Assembly (NCBI RefSeq): GCF_022524345.1
Contig: NZ_JAKWJU010000002.1
Location: 1,302,001 to 1,366,000 of the forward strand
From: Streptomyces marispadix
GTDB lineage: Bacteria; Actinomycetota; Actinomycetes; Streptomycetales; Streptomycetaceae
Direction of reading: 5' to 3'
Length of the DNA stretch: 64,000 nt
Shown in pieces: positions 56,742 through 64,000 of this stretch (position 1 is its first letter; each line of letters starts with the position of its first letter). A program made the translations under genes and the position numbers. Under the pieces are notes generated by a model. It searched no databases. It was not told the DNA's origin and worked only from the letters and a program-made list of their open reading frames with translations.

Positions 56742-57338
56742 GTGGCATATAACCTCCTTGTGGTCGATTTTGAGCAAGCTTTTGTTCTACACAACGACTA
56801 CAAAACTGCAGAGCGGGAGTTGTACGTTCTGTCACTTCGCATTCTAGCGTTTCCGATTGTAATTGCTGGAGCACTACTATCCGCTGAGCTAATATCATCA
56901 ACGGGCAACCTCGGCTCTGCATTAAAGCTTCCAGTGATTTGGTTGGCGTTGATGGCGTCTGGACTGCTCAACTTTGTCGTTGTTCGTGCCTACGTAGTTA
57001 CTGATCGAGTACAGACCGAGTCAAAACACCAAGTAAATCGGCTGCGATCTCTCTATCTCGTTTCCCTTGCTGAACATTTTCCCGACGGCTGGGAACCTGT
57101 CTGGGGATCAACGAACGCGTACCTGGACACCAAAATAAAGCTCAAGGCGGCGCTGCTCACGCCATTCATCTTGGGTACGATCAACGCTCTCTACGTCGCC
57201 GTTGGGCTGGACAGTTTGCTCAAGTACCAGGTTTCGATTTCTCATCACGTCGCAATTGCGGCATTCGCAGGAGTGGTCTATCTACTTCTTCAACTTGAGT
57301 TAACCTGGAACGTAATTCGCCGAGCAATCCGACACTGA
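56742..57338 (+). CDS. Four-TM membrane protein of the low-GC island
   Basis: About 198 residues with four hydrophobic segments (YVLSLRILAFPIVIAGALL, LPVIWLALMASGLLNFVVV, LLTPFILGTINALYVAVGL, AIAAFAGVVYLLLQL) and a polar middle with YKTAERE and QTESKHQVNRLRS. No family recognised. Base composition is much less GC-rich than neighbours, and third positions are not GC-biased. The start is uncertain: GTG 56742 or GTG 56760, neither with a good ribosome site. It ends 11 bases before the next gene, so an operon is clear. Confidence 0.6.
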   Translation: MAYNLLVVDFEQAFVLHNDYKTAERELYVLSLRILAFPIVIAGALLSAELISSTGNLGSALKLPVIWLALMASGLLNFVVVRAYVVTDRVQTESKHQVNRLRSLYLVSLAEHFPDGWEPVWGSTNAYLDTKIKLKAALLTPFILGTINALYVAVGLDSLLKYQVSISHHVAIAAFAGVVYLLLQLELTWNVIRRAIRH

Positions 57339-57349
57339 AAGGAACGAGA

Positions 57350-58549
57350 GTGAGTAACCCCACTGACGTCCCCGTTTTCTTTGCGCCAGGCCAAACAGAT
57401 ACCAATCAATACGACCGGCAGGCGCTTACGTACTTGGTAAGGGAATGCCATTCTTCAGTCGAGCATACCTTGCAGTTATTAGAGTCGAAGTCATTTGAAT
57501 TTCATACCACACAGACCTTGCACAGAGACGCGATCGACGTTGAACTGATCTACCGGCAATGCATTCCGGCCGCATGCATCGCGACGCGCTATTATTTGCC
57601 AATCGAAGAGGTCGCCGACTATCTAACGCTATTCACCTCATGTCAGACACTCATTCTTAATCACATCGATCGACACCTTGACCTATCCGCTTCGTACACC
57701 ATTCGTGATCCACAGCATTTATTGGCGGACGTTCGCTCGGTCACTTGCTACGCAGTTGCCTCACTGTATGAGGGGATGACGTTTGCCCGAAAGGGCCCCG
57801 GTCCTGCGGCCGCGGTCTCACACATGGCTGATGTCAGCAGCAAGATAATTCAATCTATGCATCACAATTACGCGACGCGCTTTGATAGCGCATATCTCAA
57901 GCAACCAGAGAAACTGACGGAACTCTACCGAGACGAAACTCTGTCTCGCCATCTCGGTTCAGGGTTCTATAGCTCTAGCGTCCTGGGATTGAATGCGTAC
58001 TTCGATTTGCCTCAGCCGAGCAACCTTCCCGATATTCTTCGCGACATGCGTAGGCTTAGGCAGCGCGTAGATGAGTTGTCTGATGAGTTGTCTGATCTTT
58101 TCGAGGACACTGTCACCGGCCTCCTCACCTACCCGGTCGCTAAACTATTGATTTCACCTGAGTATCATGAGTCTGCGGCTAAGACGATTCTTGCCATATG
58201 GGAGGAGAGCGAGAAAATAGTTGCCCAGCACCGTGGCCGTCCCGACCACGCCAACAAAGCCATGCGAACGAGCGGGCATCTCTCGAAATCCTTTAGGGAT
58301 CTGATGGATTTGTCGATCGACGCAGGCGTACTGGAAGAGTGTCGAATCGAGGCGCATAAATTATGGTGTCGGATTCGGGGAGAACTCCAGGGGTTGGATT
58401 CCGCGATTGCTGATCCCTTGGCGATAGTGGTGGATCTCAAGCGTGCTTTCCTTGAACGCTTATCAGAAGCCGCTTGGAATGACGACCCGCCATCGCATAC
58501 GTTTGCAGACATCCGCAGGCAAGTCCTTGAAGGGAGAGGTCCCAATTAG
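57350..58549 (+). CDS. Degenerate class I isoprenoid-synthase-fold protein
   Basis: A 399-residue all-helical protein; GTG 57350 has AAAGGAACGAG upstream. The C-terminal half has RQRVDELSDELSDLFEDTVT then GLLTYPVAKLL, which lines up with the second Asp-rich motif and KRTYP strand of trans-prenyl synthases. In the first half LILNHIDRHLDL sits where the first DDxxD should be but is degenerate. So it may bind prenyl diphosphates with changed chemistry, or be a non-enzymatic relative. Several TTA codons and low GC mark it as imported. The NUDIX gene overlaps its stop. Confidence 0.6.
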   Translation: MSNPTDVPVFFAPGQTDTNQYDRQALTYLVRECHSSVEHTLQLLESKSFEFHTTQTLHRDAIDVELIYRQCIPAACIATRYYLPIEEVADYLTLFTSCQTLILNHIDRHLDLSASYTIRDPQHLLADVRSVTCYAVASLYEGMTFARKGPGPAAAVSHMADVSSKIIQSMHHNYATRFDSAYLKQPEKLTELYRDETLSRHLGSGFYSSSVLGLNAYFDLPQPSNLPDILRDMRRLRQRVDELSDELSDLFEDTVTGLLTYPVAKLLISPEYHESAAKTILAIWEESEKIVAQHRGRPDHANKAMRTSGHLSKSFRDLMDLSIDAGVLEECRIEAHKLWCRIRGELQGLDSAIADPLAIVVDLKRAFLERLSEAAWNDDPPSHTFADIRRQVLEGRGPN

Positions 58550-59012
58550 CACTCATGTTGAGAATTCGGCGAAAGCAGTGATTGTCGAGGAGGGACGCGT
58601 TCTACTGATCCGCTATGAAGACTCCACGAGCATGGACCTCGGTACGTGGTATTCACTCCCAGGAGGTCGCCAATGCTTTGGAGAGACCATGGGTGAAGCT
58701 CTTGTCCGCGAGTGCAAGGAAGAGCTTGGCGCCGACGTTAGTGCTGGGCCACTGCTGTTTGTGCGCGAGTACATTCATGCGAGGCATTCACTGAAAGGGA
58801 CGGGCCGGGATCAGCACAAGATTGAATTCATGTTCAGCTGCATCCTCAATAGTCGGCCAGCGATGACGCTTGCGGCCGACAAGGACCAAAGCACCTTCGA
58901 ATGGGTCGACTTGGCCGCTCTCAGTGAAATCACGATTTTCCCGACGGGGTTGGGAGACCTGAAGGGGCTTCTGGAGAAGCCCAATTCAGTGTATTGGGGT
59001 GATACTTTCTAA
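58545..59012 (+). CDS. NUDIX hydrolase of the low-GC island
   Basis: About 155 residues with a perfect NUDIX box from G to G (GRQCFGETMGE...RECKEELG). NUDIX enzymes hydrolyse nucleoside or prenyl diphosphates. The start is unusual: ATT at 58545, five bases after GGGAGAGG and overlapping the previous stop (ATTAG), fits best; ATG 58479 lies inside the previous gene with a weak site. Paired with an isoprenoid-fold protein it might act on a prenyl or nucleotide diphosphate; this is inference. Confidence 0.8.
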   Translation: MSTHVENSAKAVIVEEGRVLLIRYEDSTSMDLGTWYSLPGGRQCFGETMGEALVRECKEELGADVSAGPLLFVREYIHARHSLKGTGRDQHKIEFMFSCILNSRPAMTLAADKDQSTFEWVDLAALSEITIFPTGLGDLKGLLEKPNSVYWGDTF

Positions 59013-59063
59013 GCTAACTCTCGGTGTTTTGACGGATCCTGACCTGTTGGCGAGGTCGGCATA

Positions 59064-59210
59064 GCGGCTTTGGGCTGGAGCTGCTTTGGGGCGAGAGATC
59101 AGGGGCTCGTAAGCTTCCCGCGACTCGGGCAGTCTCCTGACCTGCCCGTAATAGCCCGAAGTGAGCCCCTGATCTTAGAGCCTCGCCCCAAAGTGGCTGC
59201 CTAAAGCCGT
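59064..59210. repeat. Long perfect inverted repeat (~147 bp structure)
   Basis: CTTTGGGGCGAG (59084-59095) plus AGATCAGGGGCTC (59096-59108) pair without mismatch with GAGCCCCTGATCT (59163-59175) and CTCGCCCCAAAG (59182-59193); a 6-base bulge separates the right arms. Outside, CGGCTTTGGG/CCTAAAGCCG extend it with one mismatch. The 54-base loop holds CGGGCAG/CTGCCCG. It sits at the junction of the low-GC genes and the conjugative element. Confidence 0.8.
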
Positions 59211-59434
59211 GGAGCCGACCGCCCCCTGCCGGCACCTTCCTGTCTTGTGGCTCGCGTCCGCGCGCGGGCCGGCGGCCGGGCCGGAGTGGGGCGGAGACAG
59301 GAGCGTCGGCCCGGCGGCAAGCCGGGCCGCGCGGCGAGCGGAGCGAGCCCTTGATGAAGCAGGGAAAGTCTGACCGCGCTCGTTGGCTGACTGCGGCCTG
59401 ATGGCGAACCCGACGCCTCGGCTAACGTGATGAC

Positions 59435-59995
59435 ATGCCCTCTTCGCTGGACACACCTCGCGGCGCTGCCGAGCTGGCCGAGTCGTTGTTGCCTCCGCTC
59501 GGGAACAGGTGGCTGCACACGCAGGCAGTCGCGGAGCGCGCTCGGGAGGCATCGCCAGCAGTGCCGGAGGATGAGCGGGACCTCCTTGTCGCCTCTGCCT
59601 GGCTGCACGACATCGGGTATGCCCCCGAGTTGCGGGAGACCGGCTTTCATCCCCTCGACGGTGCGCGCTATCTGGAGTCGCTCAATGCACCCCGCCGGCT
59701 TGTCTGTCTGGTCGCACATCACTCCGGCGCGGTGTACGAGGCAGAACAGCGCGGCCTGGTTGCCGAGTTGAAGCCATACGAGCGCGAGGACACTCCGATC
59801 CTGGACGCTCTGATCTTCGCCGACATGACGACTGGCCCTGCCGGTGAGCGGTTCGACTTCGACCGCCGCATGGACGAGATCCTCGTGCGCTACGAGCGAG
59901 GGAGCGAAGTACACAACGCCATCAGCAACGCACGGCCGTACCTTGGGGCGGCGGTGCAGCGGACGCTTGACCGCCTGTCTCCTCACGGTGAGTAG
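59435..59995 (+). CDS. HD-domain phosphohydrolase
   Basis: A 186-residue HD-superfamily protein. Metal ligands: H in WLHTQAVAE, HD in SAWLHDIGYAPE, H in VAHHSG and a later D (FADMT). Such proteins are common near one end of Streptomyces integrative elements. Convergent with the Pif-like NUDIX gene, with a six-base gap. Substrate unknown, probably a nucleotide. Confidence 0.85.
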   Translation: MPSSLDTPRGAAELAESLLPPLGNRWLHTQAVAERAREASPAVPEDERDLLVASAWLHDIGYAPELRETGFHPLDGARYLESLNAPRRLVCLVAHHSGAVYEAEQRGLVAELKPYEREDTPILDALIFADMTTGPAGERFDFDRRMDEILVRYERGSEVHNAISNARPYLGAAVQRTLDRLSPHGE

Positions 59996-60001
59996 GCTGA
60001 A

Positions 60002-60472
60002 TCACCCGATGTAGGGCTCTGCCCGCTCGCTGAGGCCGTGGTCGATCCGCAGTCGCATCGACGGGTGGATGTTCAGCTCGTCCAGCCGCTCCGGGGCGAC
60101 GAAGGCAACTTCCTTGCTCTCGCTGCTCGTTCGCAGTCGGCCGCCGACGATGCGGGCGGAGAAGCAGATCGAGAACTGTTGTCGTACCTCGCCGTCGTCG
60201 TACGCCATGACGTGCGCGGGGTCGGTGAACAGGCCCACCAGGCCCGTGACTTCGATGTCGAACCCGGTCTCTTCCTTCGTCTCGCGTACGGCCGCGTCGG
60301 GCGCGGACTCGCCGACGTCGACACCGCCACCCGGCAGAGCCCATAGGCCGTTGTCCGTCTTGTGGATCAGCAACAGCTTTCCGGATTCGTTCCTTGCTAC
60401 GGCTGTGACCGATGGAACGATACTGTTCGCCTGCGGTGCGTCCGGGTCGTTGAAGTAGTCCACGCGAGCCAT
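60002..60472 (-). CDS. NUDIX-domain protein, Pif-like immunity factor
   Basis: A 156-residue protein with a full NUDIX box (GGGVDVGES...RETKEETGF). In pSAM2 the immunity factor Pif carries a NUDIX motif and prevents redundant transfer into cells that already hold the element; position and size fit that role. It follows the XRE gene on the same strand. Enzymatic activity is likely but the substrate is unknown. Confidence 0.75.
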   Translation of the reverse strand: MARVDYFNDPDAPQANSIVPSVTAVARNESGKLLLIHKTDNGLWALPGGGVDVGESAPDAAVRETKEETGFDIEVTGLVGLFTDPAHVMAYDDGEVRQQFSICFSARIVGGRLRTSSESKEVAFVAPERLDELNIHPSMRLRIDHGLSERAEPYIG

Positions 60473-60503
60473 GAGCCCAGCGTGCCACGACCGCCGGCAA
60501 GGG

Positions 60504-61235
60504 TTAGGCGGGTGTCGAGCGCTCCCAGGCGTAGTCGAAGCTGCGCATGTAGTGCCGGAATGTCCTTGCTCCGGGGAGGTAGCGGAAGTGCAGGACTGGG
60601 TTCTGTCCTGCTGGTGCTCCTAGGACGTGCGGGTTGACAAGCATGTCGTCATCGAACCGGTAGATCGAGTTGTAGAGGATCGTGTCGTGGAGCCGCAGTT
60701 CGACGCCCGGTGTGCCGGTCGCCGGAGAGATGTAGTGCTGGCTCAGCTTCGCGCGTGCAGCGAGGCTGTCCCCGATCCCTTCCTCTTCGCCGCGCTGTTG
60801 GATCATCACTGACTCGGGGTCGCCTAGCAGAACACGGATCTTCGCCCCCGCCTTGGCCTTCTCGGCGAACTGGTCGGCAAGGTCCGGATGGCTGTCGAAG
60901 AGGAACAGTCCTGCGTAGACCAGGATTTCGACCTGGCTTGTCGCTTTCTCGATCAGCGACTCCCACAAGTGGCCTGGCACGGCCCCGCGGTTCGGGTAGA
61001 ACGTGACCAGCTCGGACGTGCTCGCCGTCTCGGCCTGCTTCTCGACGGCCGGCCACAGATAGACCTCGTCCACTCCGAGGAAACTGGCCGCCTTCCAGCG
61101 GTGGCTGCGGTGCGGTGTCCGCTCCAAGGTGATCCAGCGCTCGACGCTCTTGGGGTCCACTCCGACGTGCTCCGCCAGCGAAGGGACCGTCTCGCCCTTT
61201 GCCGAAATCGCCGCACGCAGACGCTCGTTCGCCAT
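60504..61235 (-). CDS. XRE regulator with DUF5919/PLD-like C-terminal domain
   Basis: A 243-residue protein: an HTH at residues ~5-55 (SLAEHVGVDPKSVERWITLE), then a domain starting LWESLIEKATSQVEILVYAG and including KIRVLLGDPES, similar to PLD-fold DUF5919 domains without a visible HxK catalytic motif. Probably the element's repressor, sensing a ligand or DNA damage. The divergent promoter region carries five ACGT cores. Confidence 0.8.
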   Translation of the reverse strand: MANERLRAAISAKGETVPSLAEHVGVDPKSVERWITLERTPHRSHRWKAASFLGVDEVYLWPAVEKQAETASTSELVTFYPNRGAVPGHLWESLIEKATSQVEILVYAGLFLFDSHPDLADQFAEKAKAGAKIRVLLGDPESVMIQQRGEEEGIGDSLAARAKLSQHYISPATGTPGVELRLHDTILYNSIYRFDDDMLVNPHVLGAPAGQNPVLHFRYLPGARTFRHYMRSFDYAWERSTPA

Positions 61236-61254
61236 GAGCCCAGACCTTCCCTTA

Positions 61255-61300
61255 GGACGTTGGGACGTTTTGACGTTACCTCAGACGTCCCTAAACGTCC
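61255..61300. promoter_or_regulatory. ACGT-core operator array of the conjugative element
   Basis: Five ACGT cores at 61257, 61265, 61273, 61285 and 61295 (spacings 8, 8, 12, 10), the first three as direct GGACGTT-like repeats and the last two inverted. It lies just upstream of the XRE start and before the transfer operon. Confidence 0.6.
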
Positions 61301-61396
61301 ATCGGGGCGGTGATGCGTCCACCCCTTCTCGCGGTTCTCTGATCGTGCCGGCACAGCCTCGGCTCTCAATTCGACTCAGATCAGGAGAACCAGACG

Positions 61397-61747
61397 ATGC
61401 GTCAGATTCCCGTAGACACCACCGCCGCCGCGATGATGATTGCCCAGCCTCCGCAGCCCAAGGTCATCAACCGTCAGACCGGCGAGATCGCCACCGACCG
61501 CGACACCGGCGCGAAGCTCATGACGGTCAACGTCATGTTCGCCATGGACGGCAACGCCGAGGTCCTGAACGTGACCGTCCCGGAGACCGGCGTCGCCGAC
61601 GAGTTGACCATGGGCACGCCCGTCGCTCTGACCGGCCTGATCGCCCGTCCCTGGGAGAACGAGTTCAACGGTCAGAAGCGGCACGGCATCAGCTTCCGCG
61701 CCGTGGCGGTCACGTCCCTCTCGCAGGCACAGAGCACGGCGGCCTGA
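61397..61747 (+). CDS. SCO3933 family regulatory protein
   Basis: A 116-residue protein of the SCO3933 family, found next to traB in many Streptomyces integrative elements. MRQIPVDTT start and the beta-rich VMFAMDGNAEVLNVTVPE resemble an OB-like fold. AGGAGA precedes ATG 61397. It ends two bases before the TraB start, so the two are coupled. Confidence 0.85.
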   Translation: MRQIPVDTTAAAMMIAQPPQPKVINRQTGEIATDRDTGAKLMTVNVMFAMDGNAEVLNVTVPETGVADELTMGTPVALTGLIARPWENEFNGQKRHGISFRAVAVTSLSQAQSTAA

Positions 61748-61749
61748 TC

Positions 61750-63102
61750 ATGAACACTCTTCTGATCGCCGCTGTGATCGCTGGTGGGCTGGCGCTGCTC
61801 CGGTGGCGCCGACCCGCCTGGTTCTGGCTATGCCTCGGGCTTCCGCTGGCCGCCGCGCGCGTGCTGCTCCGCTACGGCTCGGTCATGGAAGCCTGCGGGC
61901 TGACGGTCCCGCCGTCCCGCATGCGGCTCGCCGTGGCTCGGGCTACCCGCACCGAGGTTCCGTCCTCGCGAGTGCCGCGCATCATCCGTCTGACGCCGAC
62001 CCGTACGGGCCTCGTCCTCCGGATCAAGATGCGGCCCGGACAGGACGCCTTCGACTTCATCGCCTCCTCCGACCGGCTCCGGCACTCCTTCAAGATGCAG
62101 GGCGTGACCGGCCGGGAGGTGAAGGCCGGTGTGGTCGAGCTGCGGATGACTGGATACGACGTGCTCAAGCGGGTCCAGATGCCCGCCAGGACCGAGACGA
62201 AGACGCTCCGCATCCCTGTCTCGCTCCGTGAGGACGGCTCGATCCACTACCGCGACTACCGGGAGGTCCCGCACTCGCTCAACATCGGCGCCACGCAGTC
62301 GGGTAAGTCCGTCTACCAGCGTCGGCTGGTGACCGAACTCGCCTCGCAGCCGGTCGCCTTGGCTGGCATCGACTGCAAGAACGGCGTGGAGCTGGCGCCT
62401 CTGGCCCGCCGCTTCTCCGCCCTCGCCTGCAACCCGGATGACGCGCTCGGACTCCTGGACGCGCTCCTCGACCGCATGGAAGGGATCTACGAGATCATCC
62501 GGCGCGAGCAGCGGATCAGTTCGGACGTGCCGGATGCGGAGATCACTGCCGACATCTGGGGCCTGCCTGAGCACCTGCGGCCCACCCCGGTCGTGCTGCT
62601 GGTGGACGAGGTCGCCGAACTCGCCCTCTTCGCCTCGAAGAAGGAAGAGAAGCGACGCGACGCCATCGTGACCGCCCTGGTGCGCCTGGCCCAGCTCGGA
62701 CGGGCCGCCGGTATCTACGTCGAGATCTGCGGGCAGCGCTTCGGTGCCGACCTCGGCAACGGAATCACCTTGCTCCGCTCGCAGTTGACCGGCCGCGTCT
62801 CGCATCGCGTCAACGACGAAGCCTCCGCCCGGATGGTCTTCGGCGACATCTCGCCTGACGCCATGGGCGCCACGGTGCAGATCCCGACCGACCGCCCCGG
62901 TACGGCCGTTGCTGCCGAGTCCTCCGGCGGCTGGGTCCTCACCCGCACCCCCTACACGACGCTCCGGCAGGCCGTGAACACCTGCAACCGCCATGCCGAG
63001 CTGACCCCGGAACTGCCCGAACTGGCCAACTGGCGCCCGGACCTCCGCATCTCCCTCGTCAAGACAGCAGCCGCCGACGAGCTGACGAGTCAGGCCGCCT
63101 GA
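61750..63102 (+). CDS. FtsK/SpoIIIE-type conjugative DNA translocase (TraB)
   Basis: A 450-residue double-stranded DNA pump of the TraB/TraSA type. N-terminal membrane helices (LLIAAVIAGGLALL, WFWLCLGLPLAAARVLL), then the motor with Walker A GATQSGKS and Walker B VVLLVDEVAEL, and a C-terminal winged-helix region for sequence recognition. It moves double-stranded element DNA into the recipient. ATG 61750 follows the SCO3933 stop by two bases. Confidence 0.9.
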   Translation: MNTLLIAAVIAGGLALLRWRRPAWFWLCLGLPLAAARVLLRYGSVMEACGLTVPPSRMRLAVARATRTEVPSSRVPRIIRLTPTRTGLVLRIKMRPGQDAFDFIASSDRLRHSFKMQGVTGREVKAGVVELRMTGYDVLKRVQMPARTETKTLRIPVSLREDGSIHYRDYREVPHSLNIGATQSGKSVYQRRLVTELASQPVALAGIDCKNGVELAPLARRFSALACNPDDALGLLDALLDRMEGIYEIIRREQRISSDVPDAEITADIWGLPEHLRPTPVVLLVDEVAELALFASKKEEKRRDAIVTALVRLAQLGRAAGIYVEICGQRFGADLGNGITLLRSQLTGRVSHRVNDEASARMVFGDISPDAMGATVQIPTDRPGTAVAAESSGGWVLTRTPYTTLRQAVNTCNRHAELTPELPELANWRPDLRISLVKTAAADELTSQAA

Positions 63103-63139
63103 CCGCACACGACCCGACCAACGAAAGGAGGGCTGAGAC

Positions 63140-63814
63140 ATGAACCGGCTGCCTCGGGTGGACGCCGTACTCGTCCAGGCCGTCATCGCCGGCGCCCTGT
63201 CGTTCGCGCACCTCCACGACATCGCCGCCGCTGCGGGACAGGACGGTTGGAAGGCGTGGGCCTATCCGGTCAGTGTGGACCTGCTGCTCGTCGCCGCATG
63301 GCGCCGTATCCGCAGCCTGCAAGCCGCTGGTGAAAGGTGCGGACTGGCCTGGTGCTGGTTCGTCATCGCGCTCGCCGCGTCGCTCGGAGCCAACGTGGCT
63401 ACGGCCGGTCTCCTCGACCTGGAAGCCGTTCCCGCCTGGCTGCGCATCCTCGTTGCCGGTTGGCCCGCACTGGCCTTCTTCGGCGGAACGCTCCTGGCTC
63501 ACTCACCCACGGGAGAGCGGGAGAGCGCGCTGTCCACTCAAGTCGAGCGAGCTGCGACCGAGGACGAGTCGCCTGTGCTCGCGGACGAGCTGGACCGCCC
63601 CGAGCTGCCGGAAGTCGAAGCCGCTCCGGCTCCGGTCGAGCCCGCAACGCCGGCACCAATTCCCGACGTACCTCCCGCCCTCATCACACACGCCCGGAAG
63701 CTCGCCGACGCCCACCAGGCGCAGACCGGCGGCCCCATCGACACCGACACACTCCGCGCCCGCCTCGGCGTCCCGGCCCCTATGGCCGACGCCATCGCAA
63801 CCCAACTGACCTGA
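63140..63814 (+). CDS. DUF2637 membrane protein (Spd-type)
   Basis: A 224-residue protein with four predicted helices in the first ~120 residues (VQAVIAGALSFAHLHDIAA, AYPVSVDLLLVAAW, WCWFVIALAASLGANVATA, LRILVAGWPALAFFGGTLL) and a Pro/Ala/Glu tail. DUF2637 proteins are the usual partner downstream of TraB in these elements and are linked to spreading within the mycelium. GGAGGG precedes the start. Confidence 0.85.
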   Translation: MNRLPRVDAVLVQAVIAGALSFAHLHDIAAAAGQDGWKAWAYPVSVDLLLVAAWRRIRSLQAAGERCGLAWCWFVIALAASLGANVATAGLLDLEAVPAWLRILVAGWPALAFFGGTLLAHSPTGERESALSTQVERAATEDESPVLADELDRPELPEVEAAPAPVEPATPAPIPDVPPALITHARKLADAHQAQTGGPIDTDTLRARLGVPAPMADAIATQLT

Positions 63815-63826
63815 GAGGAACCGACC

Positions 63827-64000
63827 ATGCCTGCCCGCGACTTCTTCCACTCCGTCGAACGCATCGGCCCCGTACAGATCGGCACCCACCGAAGCCGCCG
63901 ATCCGGCGAGACCCGACACGCAGCCGTGTGCACCTCTGAGCGCTGTGGCTGGTCCGCCGACTACTCGAACCGGTCGGCCGCCCAGCTCGCCGCCCGCACC
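63827..64000 (+). CDS. Mobile element transfer protein (partial)
   Basis: The first 58 residues, cut by the window edge. IGPVQIGTHRSRRSGETRHA and CTSERCGWSADYSNRSAAQL, with two cysteines of a CxxxxC-like knuckle, match the small mobile element transfer proteins that follow DUF2637 genes. AGAGGAA precedes ATG 63827. Confidence 0.8.
   Translation, partial: MPARDFFHSVERIGPVQIGTHRSRRSGETRHAAVCTSERCGWSADYSNRSAAQLAART

Larger units (their letters stand above)
59435..64000. mobile_element. Actinomycete integrative and conjugative element, left part
   Basis: Gene order HD protein, Pif-like NUDIX, XRE/DUF5919-like repressor, SCO3933-like, FtsK-type TraB, DUF2637 and mobile element transfer protein is that of pSAM2-like elements of Streptomyces. 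Replication, excisionase and integrase genes would lie beyond base 64000. The left boundary is not certain; no tRNA-derived attachment site is seen. Confidence 0.8.

Noticed and set aside
59014..59434. tRNA-derived attachment site for the conjugative element
   Set aside because: No T-arm-like GGTTCGA motif with paired arms was seen here; the inverted repeat does not fold as a tRNA.

Overview
The window is high-GC actinobacterial DNA, almost certainly a Streptomyces chromosome. Coding is dense with strongly G/C-biased third positions, GTG and TTG starts are common behind GGAGG-type ribosome sites, and the gene families are typical of the genus: RppA, MAB_1171c/ImmA, SCO3933, DUF2637, mobile element transfer protein, HelD. 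The only clearly lower-GC stretch is about 56.7-59.0 kb, which looks imported.

Layout. 0-10.3 kb: a YefM-type antitoxin relic, a zinc-ribbon/membrane/Gly-His-tail protein, a cysteine desulfurase-like PLP enzyme, a PBP4-type D,D-carboxypeptidase with an apparent frameshift, a GH18 lipoprotein, and a group of ImmA-type peptidase, MAB_1171c membrane protein, aldo/keto reductase and XRE regulator. 10.7-22.7 kb: housekeeping and stress genes, namely an Nramp-like transporter without the usual metal motifs, a class II UvrA-like ATPase divergent from a WYL regulator, DinB and VOC proteins, a HelD-type RNA polymerase helicase, a DEAD-box helicase, a cold-shock protein and a MerR-like regulator. A short unannotated transcript with a good promoter and intrinsic terminator sits at the helD 5' end.

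23.4-40.4 kb: a probable secondary-metabolite region around rppA (1,3,6,8-tetrahydroxynaphthalene synthase). One side carries rppA-cupin-FMN reductase, the other FAD oxygenase-O-methyltransferase-class II aldolase. Farther out are two MFS exporters, a methyltransferase, an aldo/keto reductase without its catalytic His, a Rossmann-fold reductase and a LysR regulator with two TTA codons. A TetR regulator at 24.3 kb appears to control both its divergent SDR gene and an MFS exporter 9 kb away, because both promoters carry the same pair of 17-bp palindromes with the same 19-bp spacing.

40.4-56.7 kb: an accessory zone rich in relics and repeats. It holds a second zinc-ribbon protein with a very long QGGG tail, a tyrosine-integrase remnant, a collapsed chrB-chrA chromate-resistance relic, a FAD monooxygenase/TetR pair with a perfect palindromic operator, a large secreted repeat protein, and an Rhs polymorphic toxin with two Imm50-like immunity genes. 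The toxin gene has two frame breaks, and the toxin-immunity block is bounded by two roughly 124-bp direct repeats; a third, more divergent copy lies near 40.6 kb.

56.7-64 kb: a low-GC three-gene cluster (four-TM membrane protein, degenerate isoprenoid-synthase-fold protein, NUDIX hydrolase), then a strong long inverted repeat, then the left part of an actinomycete integrative and conjugative element: HD protein, Pif-like NUDIX protein, XRE/DUF5919-like repressor, SCO3933-like protein, FtsK-type TraB, DUF2637 Spd protein and mobile element transfer protein. It runs off the right edge. All assignments come from reading the sequence and family knowledge; no searches were run.
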